The notes below the pieces were generated by a model. The model was not told where the DNA came from, did not search any database, and was given only the letters and a program-made list of their open reading frames with translations. A DNA stretch of 64,000 nt. Source: Campanula takesimana (Eukaryota > Streptophyta > Magnoliopsida > Asterales > Campanulaceae). The position numbers and the translations under genes were made by a program. The DNA lies in assembly GCA_026119855.1 (NCBI GenBank), contig JAOWBW010000182.1:474297-538296 (forward strand). Reading direction: 5' to 3'. Of the stretch, positions 43,748-55,399 are shown piece after piece (the first letter of the stretch is position 1; each line of letters starts with the position of its first letter).

Positions 43748-44652
43748 ATGGGTGTTCTTGTTTCAATTGCTAGACATCTAGATGCACTAGTCGGGTACAT
43801 TGTCATCCTTATGTCCCACTTCTTGAATTTCATATACATTTTCGCTTTAGTATATTTCGTTGTTCACGTCTAGCTAATCGGTTTATATATATCTTGATTG
43901 TAAATCAGGCCAGGAATCATGCTTCTGTTTCCTCTGTATGTCGACGTTAACTCTTCCTTGTTATATTTTCCCGTTAGCCTTGTTATCTATTTCCGTTAGC
44001 CTTGTTATCTATTTCCGTTAGCCTCGTTATCTATTTCCGTTAGCCCTGATTGCAAAGTGTAACAGATATGCATCCATGCGAGCGATTGAGAGCCCATCAA
44101 CACTAGATGACCAACAATGGCTAACATATTGGGTTATATACTCTTTCATAACTCTCTTTGAGCTCTCTTTCTGGAAAGTCCTCCAATGGTAATTCGTTAT
44201 CTATATTCAGTACGCGTACTTTCTTTTATAATTGATCAATATTTTCGTTTATTTAGCTGCTTGTTTATACATGTAAACTATCTTCAGGCTTCCATTTTGG
44301 CCATACGTGAAGCTAGTGTTCTGTATGTGGTTAACTTTGCCCATATTTAACGGGGCTGCTTACATATACGAGAATTTGGTGAGGAAGTATGTGAAAATTG
44401 GTAGCTATGTAAGCTCAAGCTATCCAGAAGGCCAAAGGAAAGTTCTGCAGATGATGAGCCTTGATGCTAGGAAATCCGTTGAACGTTACATTGACCAATA
44501 TGGACCTGATGCGTTTGACCGTGTCGTTAAAGCCGTAAGTACAGCAGTACATATAAACTTGTCAAACTTAACGGTCTAGTTAACGGATGATCTTATCTGT
44601 GTATTGTCTCTGTACTTGTTTGCAGGCCGAACGAGAAGCGAAAATACATTAA
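43748..44652 (+). CDS. HVA22-like protein (TB2/DP1/HVA22 family), 156 aa
   Basis: Five exons by GT/AG rules and continuous frame: 43748-43794, 43909-43935, 44066-44188, 44288-44534, 44626-44652, totalling 471 nt. Plant HVA22 proteins are ER membrane proteins of the reticulon-like TB2/DP1 (REEP5) group that shape tubules and affect vesicle traffic; several are ABA- or stress-induced. Seen here: an N-terminal hairpin (GPGIMLLFPLYASMRAIES), the conserved QWLTYWVIYSF and ELSFWKVLQWLPFWPYVKL segments, then LPIFNGAAYIYENLVRKYV and a short polar tail ending AEREAKIH. The size matches short HVA22 members. It reads toward the ABCG gene, with 166 bp between stops. The exon model is by inspection; exon 2 (27 nt) is a microexon. 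The family call is secure; which HVA22 subtype is not. Confidence 0.93.
43970..44046 (+). repeat. 22-bp minisatellite in HVA22 intron 2
   Basis: Three and a half copies of CCGTTAGCCTTGTTATCTAT plus TT, nearly identical, wholly intronic. Confidence 0.85.
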
Positions 44653-44818
44653 GCCATAGGCGAATGAGTGCAGAGCAATTGTGTTTTCGGAAGATCAATG
44701 GAGAAGGAGAATTTCAATATTATTTGTAAACAATTTATTCATTAATTTCAATCTTATTTGCATCCAATATTCTGTTAATACAAAATAATTATTAATAGAA
44801 AAACAGTAAAATCCATTC

Positions 44819-47766
44819 TCATGTTTTCCTAGAAACAAAAGTGATATCTCTAAAAAAAGGCTTTAACTTTTCAAGAGTCTTGATAATACAATAAAACAAC
44901 ACTCTATACACAAACACCATTCCAAACAACACAGCAAGATCAACCCACTTGGAATAACCCATCTCAATTTGCCACACATCCTTCAAAACTGTTTTCCCAT
45001 CAATGGCTTTAAACCCAGACTGAATCCCACCAGCAAATCTCAGCCCTTCAAACTCATTCTTGTACAACCCTTGGAATGCGTACTTGTGGAACGCAATGTA
45101 ATACATTGGGTATTTCCAGAAGATGATCGGAAGATCGTGTGGCAACCGGAAGAATCCACCGCTTAGCATCATCAACCCTTGAATTCCGGCCCCGGTTATG
45201 ACACCCATTAGGAAATTTGGAACAATGCTTGCTACGATCATCATAAGGCTCTCGACCAATAACATGCATGAGAAGAGTACTAAAGTGAAATACATGAATT
45301 GCTCGTATTCTCTTTGGAGACCTACTAGGTAGTAAGTAATTGCTCCGGGGATCAATGAGATGATAAGCAAGTATGGCATAGATGATAGAGCATTTCCAGT
45401 GACATATGGCCCTACTCCATAGTGACCGTTTAATCTTTCCCGGTGAAAAACCTAAGTAATACAAGAACGAGTGAGATTAGGAAATTTTGTTCAGAGCAAT
45501 GCTAAAGGCACAAAAAAAAGTCGAAGAATCATGGGTAGAAGTTATTGATTGGTGTTCTCATCATGTAATGGTCAAGTTTACTCACTATGCCGCCAATCAA
45601 TTAATGACAACTAGGATTTTGTAAGCAAAATTAAGTTAATTTTTTCTGCCCATAACATAGTTCTAGTTTTGAATATAACGTATGTACCTTCATGTCCTCC
45701 ACAAATGAGGGGAACCCACCAATGGCTAATATCGTTAGAAATGAAGCTACGAACATGAGCATTGAGCCTCTAGCCTGAAACAAGAAGAACCATATCAAGA
45801 ATTCTCACTCGACATCATGAAATAAAATGGCAGATTCTGATAAGGCGTACTTACACTAATAGAGTCGTATCCGTCACCAATGTTGTAAAAGACTGATCCT
45901 AACCCAAAAGCAAGAGCAATATATATACAAAGCCGTAACCAATAGTATCCAAGATCCCGGTACATGTTCAAAAATGACCTTTCTGTAAGAATCAGGCACT
46001 GAGTAAGAAAACTTGATTGGCTCCCCTGCTTCTCTACTCCTCCTCCTCCCTACACAACAGAACAAAGCAATTAATTTTCTTACCATCCGAGCTCATTTTT
46101 TGGTATAAAGCAATTAATTTTCTTACCAGAAAGCAAACTGCAGCTATTTTTCTTTGAACTTGCTTGTAAGTTTCAGATGACTTGTAAGATTCCACGAGCA
46201 CTTCAATTACTTCCTCAGTTCTTATCTTCCCCCCAACACCTTGTTCAATGTCCTAAAAAAAAAAAAAAAAAAAAAACTTTTAGCAAATACTCGAGAAATG
46301 TGACGACCACAAGTAAATTTTGGATGTACAGATCATAATGTTAATCAACCTCATCAAAATCAGTGTTTATTGTTCTGAGGTAATGATCTGCAGGGTTCTG
46401 TAGAGGCGGGCAAGGGAAACCATTCACTGCAAAAAACTGTCACATAAAAAAGTGAAATATTATGTCGTCAATAATCAGCTTAAATCAATGGGAATATACT
46501 CGATTATTAGAAACGTTACTTAAATTAATTACCTGATTTGCTGCACAAGAAGGACCAAAATAGATAGTTTTGCCTAAAGAGAGGAGAGTGAGACTATGGA
46601 AGAGGCCAAATACTTCACTACTAGGTTGATGGACAGAGGCTATAACAGTCATTTCATATTGTCGAGCAAGTTTCACAATTTGGCTCATGACATAGTACGA
46701 TGCAGCACTATCAAGCCCACTTGTTGGTTCATCAAGGAATAGAATCTTTGGGCGTGTTAAGATTTCTAGGCAAATGCTTACTCGCCTCTTTTGCCCTCCA
46801 CTAAGACCTTTGCTCCCCCAACCTCCTATTCTCGTGTTTATTGCTTCTTGCAACCCCATCTCTCTAATGGTTCTCTCCGCCCTCTCCTTTTTCTCAGCCT
46901 TAGTCATGGACTTGGGTAATTGTAGCATAGCTGAGTAGTATACGGCTTCTTGGACAGTTAGAGTCCATGTCAAAATATCTTCTTGGGTCACGTAGGCCTA
47001 ATCAAGGAATGAATAAGTAGATAGATGTTAATATTTGGATCTTGCTTTGCTCAATGTAATACTACCTCCATCCTAGAAAGATAGTCTTATTTTTAAAATG
47101 GTCAACTTTGACCAAAAATTATTGTTAATCTAATCATCCCAATGAAATTTCAGAAATTGTTATTGATAAACCACCTAACGATATTAAAGTGAGAATGACT
47201 TTAGGTCAAAGTTCACTTATCTTCTTGACTATCAGAAACCAAATGGGACTATCTGTAAGGGACGGGGACGGAGGTAGTAGTTTAGAAAAGGTCTGAAAAA
47301 TGGTATTGATCATACCGAAGTTCCGTATGTAAGCCTTTGTTTATGACAATTGATCAGAATTTGTCCAGTCTGCCTTACATTTGAGGCCAACCTTCCTGCA
47401 TTAGTTTTTTTGGAGTTTTACTTGAGAAATTGAAACATTGAAAACGCTTAAATTGAGTTGGGAAATAATTAGGTTAAAATTACCAGCCAAAGCATCAAGA
47501 AGAGTGGACTTGCCACAACCAGAAGGACCCATGATGGCAACCACCTCTCCAGGTGTTGCATACCCACTAACACCTTTAAGAATGGATTTATATTTACACC
47601 CATCATCTCTTACTCCTTTCCCTCTTGATACAGTCACCTCAAGATCCTCCCATGTCAGGTAGGCCCCACCCACGTCAAATTCTTCCGGGTCGGGCGACCC
47701 ATCAGTATGAACATCAACAACTGCACATAAATTTGACTTCTTTTGGGTCAAAGTTGAAGAAGCCAT
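44819..47766 (-). CDS. ABC transporter G family half-transporter (WBC type, ABCG11-like clade), 651 aa
   Basis: Eight exons on the minus strand: 47766-47484, 47395-47316, 46997-46533, 46436-46350, 46252-46127, 46049-45855, 45774-45688, 45451-44819. They total 1956 nt with all junctions GT/AG and frame kept. The ATP-binding domain comes first: Walker A GPSGCGKST (residues 80-88), Q-loop in YVTQED, signature LSGGQ (186-190), Walker B ILFLDE (206-211), H-loop His near 244. The membrane domain follows with about six helices, including GYYWLRLCIYIALAFGLG, GFPSFVEDMKVF and the clade-typical IVPNFLMGVITGAGIQG and GGFFRLPHDLP. The NBD-TMD order and length are those of plant ABCG half-transporters, which dimerise. 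Relatives such as ABCG11-15 export cuticular lipids at the plasma membrane, but the substrate here cannot be told. It appears intact. A Stowaway MITE sits in intron 2. Confidence 0.94.
47062..47277. mobile_element. Stowaway-type MITE in intron 2 of the ABCG gene
   Basis: CTACCTCCATCC at the left and GGACGGAGGTAG at the right, flanked by TA. It lies wholly inside the intron (46998-47315) and leaves both splice sites intact. Confidence 0.8.
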
Positions 47767-48200
47767 GCAACAAAGTGTATGTGTGTGTGACTGTGATTTG
47801 CAGAGGGAGGAAAATTGGGGATTTGGGGGAAGGATAAAGAAGAATGTGGAATGTGAAGAAGACGTACGAGTAGTTGAATGGTTTTGAAGGGTGTATTCTC
47901 CATTTCAATTCTCGTGACTATGAAGAGAGAGAAGATCATCTTTGATCCAAAAAAAAGGAAACAGAGTAACGCCAGGATTATGTTCATTGTTGTGGAATTC
48001 TCATAATATTCTTGTTTTTGACTTGCCTTGTTTTTTTTTTTACCTTTACCAATTACCACACTTCGGAACACCCGAACACTTATTTTTCTCAATCTGCATA
48101 ATTGTGTTTTTTTTTTTTTTTTTTTTTTTTTTGAAGCATGCTTAATTGTTATATTAGAGACTATGTTTAGAGTAGTTCATACGAAAAACGTGATTTATTT
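47767..48200. other. Upstream region of the ABCG gene
   Basis: Should hold the ABCG promoter and 5' UTR on the minus strand. Pyrimidine/purine tracts and poly-T runs are seen; no clear TATA box was chosen. Confidence 0.4.
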
Positions 48201-48204
48201 TAAG

Positions 48205-50090
48205 GATTTGTAAACATTGTAGCACTTTTCATAAGCGACAGTGTTAGTGTTTAAAACTGTCAGTCATTACAATAACACTTATAAACATTGATAATGACAC
48301 TTATCAAAAGTGTCAGTGGTGTTGGAAAAATATATTGTGTATATTGTGTGTGAAAGAAATTGTTTATATTTTCTTACATGAATCCTTTGTGGTGAATTCT
48401 AAATACAAGGCACCATTGTGTACAAGACACAATAATGCCAAAAATGCCCTTCCCTTCTCTGCCACCATTCCCAACCCCCTTTCACAAATCAACCATCCAA
48501 CACCACCGGCACCACCCTCCTCTGCCGCCGCCAGCCACCAACCATGCACCAGCTGCCACTCTCCTCTACCTACCCCACCCCCAAGCCGCCATTCATTCTT
48601 CTGTCAACTGTCCTCAAATCCGGCGACCTCAACCGCATCCCCGTCTCAGGCCCACACACCATCAGAACAATAGAATCGCCCTTCAAAACCCTAGCTTTGC
48701 CATTATTACCTCCAACCCCAACCAAAACAGTTCCAATCCCCTCCTTTGCCATGATCGAACCTAGGGATGATCTAGGCGCCGCCCACAAACAAAGAATCAA
48801 CCAAGAAATCCGGCCAAAAGGCCCTCAAACGAAAAACTTACAAAAAACTGCAATGCAAAATCGGACCAGAAAAAGTGCAATTACCGCTTCGTTAACCGTT
48901 GGATCGTCTTCAAACTTCTGGAGCCAGTTCGCATCACCACTGCGCACATTTTCACCGTTGGGATCTTCCAAATAATCACCGGAGCGGGAGATATGTCCGC
49001 CTGGAAAATCTGGCGAAAATTCTCCCAAGAATCGCCCACCAAAAAATTGGCTTTTTAAAATGAAAAAAAATGAGGGTTTGGAGTATATATATGAGGGTAG
49101 TTTAGTAATTTACTTATGCCTTGTATATAGCATGCCTTGTAAATATGTATACCCATCATTTGTCGTTTGGCAAATATTATTGTGGGTTCATGTTTCACTC
49201 CGTGTAAACATTGAAATGGTATATCTACATGTCCAATTTAAGATTGGATGAGAAAGATATAATAGCTCAAAGTTGGTGGGTTAAAATTGTAACGTTTGAA
49301 TTTAACTCAACCATTGATGTGCCATGATACCCAAATTAATAGATGGATTAATTGGGATCATTACCTTGGAGTTGTGGTTACAAAAATGTGGAATAAAACC
49401 ACATGAATACAAGAGTAATGACTCTCATATTAATAGAGATTAATTGGGCATTCATTTTGATTTTGTTGGTTGTGCTATATATTGAGATACCCACAACTCT
49501 TTGAAAAAAAAGAGAAAAAAGAGAAAAAGAAAAACACACAAAAGAGAATTTCCATCAATCTTCTTTCTCCCTCTTGCAATTTGCTATTCTTCTTCCTTTG
49601 GCCTCCTTGAATAATTGGAATGGTGATTTTGTTCAAGCATAGTTCATTTCGCCGGAAGGCTCAAGTGCAGAGTTGCATCCGGTCAATCCGTTTTATCCTG
49701 GGAGACTAACGCCCATCAAACCTCAAGCACTCATAGAGAGGGGGATGAATTAGTCTTAAGGAGAGTGTTGGTTTACACGACTCGGATACAAGTAGATAAA
49801 TACGGTTTTATCGTTTCTTTTCATGTTTTCATTCTTTCAGTTTGTAATTGTAATTTCAATTATATTGTAATCGTTTTCCTTTCAATATTTACAAGATTTT
49901 ATTCAACAAGTGGTAGTGTCAATAAGTGTCAGTATACATGGCTGGCTAAGACTTTATAAACACTACCACTGGCACTTACGATAAGTGACAGTCATTTACA
50001 AAAATATCACCGCGTGTTTTAAAATAACTTCCTGTTTATTATAAAAATGTCACCGCGCCATTTTTAAAAAAGACATTTTACGCTTACTTA
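48205..50090. mobile_element. CACTA-like subterminal repeat remnant split by a solo LTR
   Basis: Both flanks of the solo LTR (48205-48319 and 49914-50070) are built of direct and inverted copies of GACACTTAT and AAGTGTCAGT words, which resemble subterminal repeats of plant CACTA transposons. Neither a CACTA terminus nor a transposase was found, so the class is tentative. Confidence 0.4.
48320..49908 (+). mobile_element. Solo LTR or LTR-like insertion, 1589 bp
   Basis: Begins TGTTGGAAAAAT, ends TTATTCAACA, and is flanked by AGTGG on both sides (48315-48319 and 49909-49913). The 3' part (GGGAGACTAACGCCC..., about 49700-49900) looks like the R-U5 of a copia LTR. The interior 48435-49050 is GC-richer and may be a separate insertion. 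Orientation is inferred from that 3' end. Confidence 0.7.
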
Positions 50091-50171
50091 GGGAAAAACT
50101 CGTTTTTTTCCCAGTTTTTCACTTCTGTTTAAGTTTTGATTTCTTTTTTTTTTTTTTTTTTTTTTTTTTTT

Positions 50172-51568
50172 GGCAAAACTGCATCAAAAATCACTCAACT
50201 ATGACCAATTTGGGTATTTGGTCACTAAACTAATTTCCTTTTGAAACAACACATCCAACTTATTTATTTTTGCATCCATAGTCACTATCACTAACTCCAT
50301 CAGTTTTTTCCCGTTAAATCATCATGTGCAATGCATGTGACAATATTTTAAAGGGTAGTTCAGGTAATTCGCTTTAAACTAGAATTTAAAGGTTAAACTT
50401 GTTTCAAATAAGTCTCTGATCAATTGTTTTTCACCACTTTAGCTATTGATGTTTAAAAAATAAATTAAGTCATTTTTTCATTTATAATGTTCATTTAGTT
50501 TGTTAACTTTATCACCAACACACCCACTCTCACCACCACCACCACCTTTCAGCCGCCATCAACAACCACCATCTCACGGTGCAGCATCACCTTCTCCACG
50601 GATGCAGGCACAACCATCTCCGCCAACCATCCACCACCATCTACCCCAACCCAGCCACCACCACCAATAAACACGCACACCACATACTTACTCCCAAACA
50701 CACTTCTGCACAAATCAGAACAAGAAGATCACCAACAGGAATCACAAATATAAATTCAAATCCAGAATTTGCGGAGAAATCAGATGCCCATAATCAAAAT
50801 CTCAAAAAACTGCAAACCAATTTAAAAAAAAAAAAAAGTTAAAAAATTGCAAACCCAAATATCAAACTCCGGAGATTTTAATCAAAATTGGACCATGAAT
50901 TAAGTAAATCTTCATTGAGTTACCTCCAGACTATTTCTATTAATCAATTTCACGCTAAAACAATCCAATTCAAAACCCCAATCTCAGATCTCCTTGTATG
51001 AAGCCGAAAACCTAAGGAGTGGGTTTGTGTAGATTAGAGAGATAAAATAGGAGGCGGCCAATGAGTGGGTGCTGGCGTGGTATCGAAGAAGAAGAAGAAG
51101 AAGAAGAAGAAGAAGAAGAAGAAGAAGAAGAAGAAGAAGGAGGAGGAGGAGGTCGGTTTGGGAGCAGGCGGCCATGGAAGTGGGGGATTATGCGATTGTT
51201 GTCGGAGAAGAAGAAGGGGCGGAGGAAGGGGAGGGGGATGGAGAGAATGAAGAAGAAGAAAGGGGAGGGTTTTTTTTTTTAGATATTGGGTGTTTTTCTT
51301 TTAGTTCAAGCCCTGTAGTTTATTAAATTGAAAAATAAACCCTATAATTTCTTTTATACTATTTAGACTGTATTACCTAAATTACCCCTTCAAATTTGGT
51401 CACATGCGCTGAACATGACCATTGAACGCCAAAAAACTAACGGTGTTAGTGATAGTGACTTTCGATTCAATAAACTCTTAGTTGGATGTGTTGTTTCAAA
51501 AGGAAATTAGTTTAGTGACCAAATACCCAAAGTGGTCATAGTTGAGTGACTTTTGGTGCAGTTTTGCC
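50172..51568. mobile_element. Long-TIR transposon (MULE-like), non-autonomous, with possible captured gene sequence
   Basis: Terminal inverted repeats of about 200 bp, each starting GGCAAAACTGCA, can be aligned along 50172-50380 and 51568-51365 with scattered mismatches. Both ends abut poly-T runs, which could be the 9-11 bp duplication of a Mutator-like element. No transposase. The interior reads best on the minus strand: a T-rich stretch like an intron, then GGTGGTGG-rich sequence, as in a captured 5' gene fragment. A (GAA)n tract lies at 51085-51139. Confidence 0.65.
51085..51139 (+). repeat. (GAA)n microsatellite
   Basis: About 18 GAA units followed by GGA units. It yields artificial poly-Glu, poly-Lys and poly-Arg frames. 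Confidence 0.95.
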
Positions 51569-51634
51569 TTTTTTTTTTAGAATAAATTTTGACTTTTATT
51601 TTTAAATACAAGAAAATGTTTTGACCGTTCTTAA

Positions 51635-52812
51635 GGGCATTCCCAATGGTGGAGGCAAATGGCAAATTTGACTCCTTTTTTCCACTATTCACCAACCCAA
51701 TGGAGGAGGCAAAATGGTGGCAAATTTGCCACACATGAATAGTAAGTGGCAAATTTGAGGGTTCACTATTCATGGGAGACAAATCCATTTTGTTTTTTTA
51801 ATGTATTTCTTTTTTGTTAATGTAATAATAAATTATTTTAGTGATATATTATGTGATATATTTTTATGTGATATATTTTTTTGTGATATATTTTTTTAAG
51901 TGATACTTTTTTGTGATATATTTTTTAGTTATTACGAATTTTAATACAAAATGCAAAATACAAAAATATAAATTGAACATTAATACTAAAATTTTAATAC
52001 AAAACGACAAATTACATAATACAAAATACAAATTACAAAATACAATAAACAACTGAAATATAAATTAGACATTAATACATCGAAATTTAATATTCTCCCA
52101 AATCACTTCTTCCACTTCCTCCAATGTTACGAAAATATTGTTGGAATGAGTCGGACTGACTCTCGAATTGAGTTTGATTAGTTTTTTGCATAATTTTTAG
52201 TTGCTCAATTCTATACCATTCACGTCTAGCGCCGAGTTTATAGAGCTGCCAACTCCACAGGCACAACCGCCAAATAATGAAAATTCGACATTTCACAATT
52301 TTCTAGCCTGACACTGCCAAATCAAGGATGCAATTACGAACTTCGGAATGCTTTGATTGAACATATTTGGGAAGAATATTCGAGCTCGGAAAATTAGTGA
52401 ATATGATTAATTTGTAATTTTTATTTTAAAATTGCGTTATGTTTTTTATTTGCATTGTGGTGTATTATATTTCTTATTTTCTTTAGTATTACTATGTAAT
52501 TGTGACGTGTTATGTTATTGTATTTTAGTATTTTTTTATTATGAATCGTTGTTTTTAATTTTTTTAATTAAATATAAGAAATTTCAATTTATTTAATTTT
52601 TAAATATTTAAATAAAAATATAAATTTTAATTATATACATATATAAGAAAATTAAATGATTATGTGATTAAATTTAGAATATTCTAAGAGAATATTCTTT
52701 TTGAGTAAGGATTTGAGTTTGATGGTTGGGGATGATTTTACTAATAGGAGGCAAATTTGATGGCAAATTTGGGGGTAGGAAGCAAATTTGCCTCCAACCA
52801 TTGGGAATGCTC
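51635..52812. mobile_element. PIF/Harbinger-like transposon, internally deleted
   Basis: The ends GGGCATTCCCAATGG and CCATTGGGAATGCTC are inverted repeats flanked by the 3-bp duplication TAA (51632-51634 and 52813-52815), as for Harbinger elements. The interior has two coding scraps: + strand near 52325-52400 reads NYELRNALIEHIWEEYSSSEN, like the end of a Harbinger transposase, and minus strand 52087-52296 encodes a short basic-then-Q-rich C-terminus that might belong to the companion Myb/NAM-like protein. Not autonomous. Confidence 0.7.
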
Positions 52813-52815
52813 TAA

Positions 52816-54248
52816 CAAATGCCCTTAATCCGAAGGAGCTCTGGTATTTGTAAACAAAAATCTTATTTGACGTTTTGCATGTTAGCTATTCGTACATTTT
52901 TAAAGGTCACTATAATTGTTGTTCTTTTAAAAACGTAAACAAAAAAGAACATGAGACAATCTTGTTTTACGAAATTAATTTGAAACGAGAAAAGTATAAA
53001 TTTTAAGGACATGGATTTGATCCAGCAACTTCGATTCAATCACATCGTCGATTTGGAAATTTGTCGGTCTCACCGAGCTCAAAAATATTTCTGACTATCG
53101 AGCAAAAAATCAGATGAAGTAGCAAAATCAGAACCATATGAAAGAGCTTGTTGTAGCGATTCTAAATCCAAATTCTAATTAAATAATGTTATAAGCACAA
53201 TCTGAATTGAGCAAATTGACAAAAATGGGAGGAAAAAGATTGCATAGTTGAAGCCAAACTTTTTCCAAAATTAGAGGCTTTTATTCCAATATGAGATGTG
53301 AACAGCTCAAAAGAGTTTGTGAAAGATGAATCACTCTCTACAAAATAAAAATAAAAATGTTTCAGCCTTTGATGATAAAGGCTTACCAAAGTGATACTTT
53401 CAATAGTGAATCACTCTCTAAGTAGGGATTTTATTTTATTTTATTACTATTGGATAGATAATTTTTATTATAAGATGACAAAATATTCTAATTTGAAAAG
53501 AAAAAATATAGACAAAATATTTTATTTTCGTTTGTCCCAAATGTTGTCTTTCTAAAAATAGGGTATGAAGTTTGATGATTTATACTACCTATTCTAGAAG
53601 GAACAAGCATTGCAATATCATAAGAGGTGTCACTCTACACATATGAATAGATTGGGACAATAAAAAAAAAAACACAATTAAAAGCTTAAATACAATGACT
53701 CGTCAACTATGACATTTATTCTGTGTGAGTAATTATTATGTGAAGATCATAACACTTCATTGATGAAATTGGTACAATGGTCAAATTTTGGAAAATGCCA
53801 CACGAAATTGGTTTTTGACATCTTAAAGGTCTCATAGTAATGATTTAGGTGGTTGTTATTATATTTTTGGCATTTTTTTTAGTCAATTGCCGATGTAAGA
53901 TTTTTGGTTGACAACCCAACAATTCCTCTCTCAAACCAAGGACCACAATATATTTGGCAATTTTTTGATCAATTGCTGATGTAAAACTTAGGTTGACACC
54001 ACAACAATCCCCCCCCCCCCGAACCAAAGACCACATCGCCAATGTATCTTCCGGATCAAACAGCGAAAGTTTGTGTCAACCACCATTGTTACCCGCCGGA
54101 CACTACCGACTAATCAGATCCATTGTTTGGGTCCATCTGATACCACTGGTAAGCACTGTGATCACCAACACCACTCTTCACATTCGTATGATATTGTCGA
54201 TTTTATGTCCAGCCCGCACAAAATTGTTTTTGGTCATCCTATACCAAT
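52816..54248. other. No gene; repetitive intergenic DNA
   Basis: AT-rich. Around 53880-54020 two diverged copies of an AATTGCYGATGTAA...TTGACA...CCCAACAAT unit are seen, and a third follows the hAT-like element near 54893, so an older repeat is probably split by it. Confidence 0.45.
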
Positions 54249-54256
54249 GAAGTGTG

Positions 54257-54848
54257 CAGGGACGGAGCCATTGATGGGCAAGGGGGGTCACCCCCTGAAC
54301 TTTTAAGAAATACTATTTTACCCCCCTCAACTTTGAAAAAAAGTACAAAGGTGTTCAATTTTGACTCCCTGAACTTTGGTAAAATTACATATTTTACCTA
54401 AAAGTTTAAGAAAAGTAAGGATTATGCAATGTGGAAAAAGGGTAAATATAAAGTCACAAAAAAGTGCCACAAAATTTGGTTTACAAAATGATGTGTCATG
54501 ATTTTGTTGGTGTTTTTAATTAGAGTGTGTCGTGTCCACTATCGATGTAACCAATAAAATATCACCTCCTCATTTTGCATCCATCATTTTGTGAAATTCT
54601 TTTGTGCCCCTAGCATTGCCCATGAAAAATTTGAAAGTGTTCAAGTGATAGGGTTATATTTTTAATTTTAATACTCTTTCTGTCTCAAAATGAATGCTTA
54701 AAAAAATAAATTTGCATTTATCAAGAGCAAATAAAATAAAAAATAAAAAATAAATTAGACATTTATTTTGGAACAATTTTTGTAAAACATAGTGTTGCTT
54801 TAGTTTATATTTTGACCCCCCTGAATTCAATTCCTGGCTACGTCCCTG
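54257..54848. mobile_element. hAT-like MITE
   Basis: The ends CAGGGACGGAGCC and GGCTACGTCCCTG are imperfect inverted repeats. A perfect 8-bp duplication GAAGTGTG flanks it (54249-54256 and 54849-54856), diagnostic of hAT. 592 bp, no transposase. Confidence 0.88.
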
Positions 54849-54856
54849 GAAGTGTG

Positions 54857-55341
54857 TGACTGCTCTTATATACCTAACAATTCTTCGCGCAATTGCGGAT
54901 GTGAGACTTTAAGTTTACACCCCCAACAAAAAGTTATAAACAAACATGCAAGCAAGTAAAATTACTTCTTTAGTATTTCGACTTGTGAAGTATGACTCTC
55001 TTTTCAAAAAAATAAAATCGAGTTTTCTCAGAAGAGAAATAGAATGCAGCTTTAGCTGAATTTCTTTGACTATGACTCACTCAGGATGCTGTGAGTAGAT
55101 GATGTACTACTTGTACAACTCCACCCACGACATACACAATCTGACAGACAGATGAGCTTGTCAGTGAATTTACTCAACCCCTAGCCTTTAAAAGGTTAAA
55201 CATGTCATTTTGAAATGTAAATGCCAAAAGCAGGGCCATTCCTTGTATATAAATAAGTACCGGGCATACTATGACAGTGGGTCCAAACCTCAAGGGAGCA
55301 AAACGAAAATATACCCTTATCATTTTATCTTCACAGATATG
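54857..55341. other. Intergenic region and probable promoter of the ABC4-like gene
   Basis: No gene. The distal part continues the repeat split by the hAT-like element. The proximal part should contain the promoter of the gene starting at 55400; no box was identified with certainty. Confidence 0.4.
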
Positions 55342-55363
55342 AAGAGAGAGAGAGAGAGAGAGG
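55342..55363 (+). repeat. (GA)n microsatellite in the 5' UTR
   Basis: GA repeat ending about 37 bp before the ATG of the ABC4-like gene, a common position for GAGA tracts in plant leaders. Confidence 0.9.
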
Positions 55364-55399
55364 GAAGCTTCAGCAGAAGAAGTGGAATTGTAACTGGAA

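Noticed and set aside
48435..48975. Overlapping Pro/His/Thr-rich plus-strand frames of about 110-143 residues
   Set aside because: Low-complexity, inside the LTR-like insertion, no domain; not supported as a gene.
51061..51326. Open frames rich in Glu, Lys or Arg, and a poly-Leu frame on the minus strand
   Set aside because: Products of the (GAA)n microsatellite.
53845..54306. Short open frames around the poly-C run
   Set aside because: Repetitive intergenic sequence with no protein motif.
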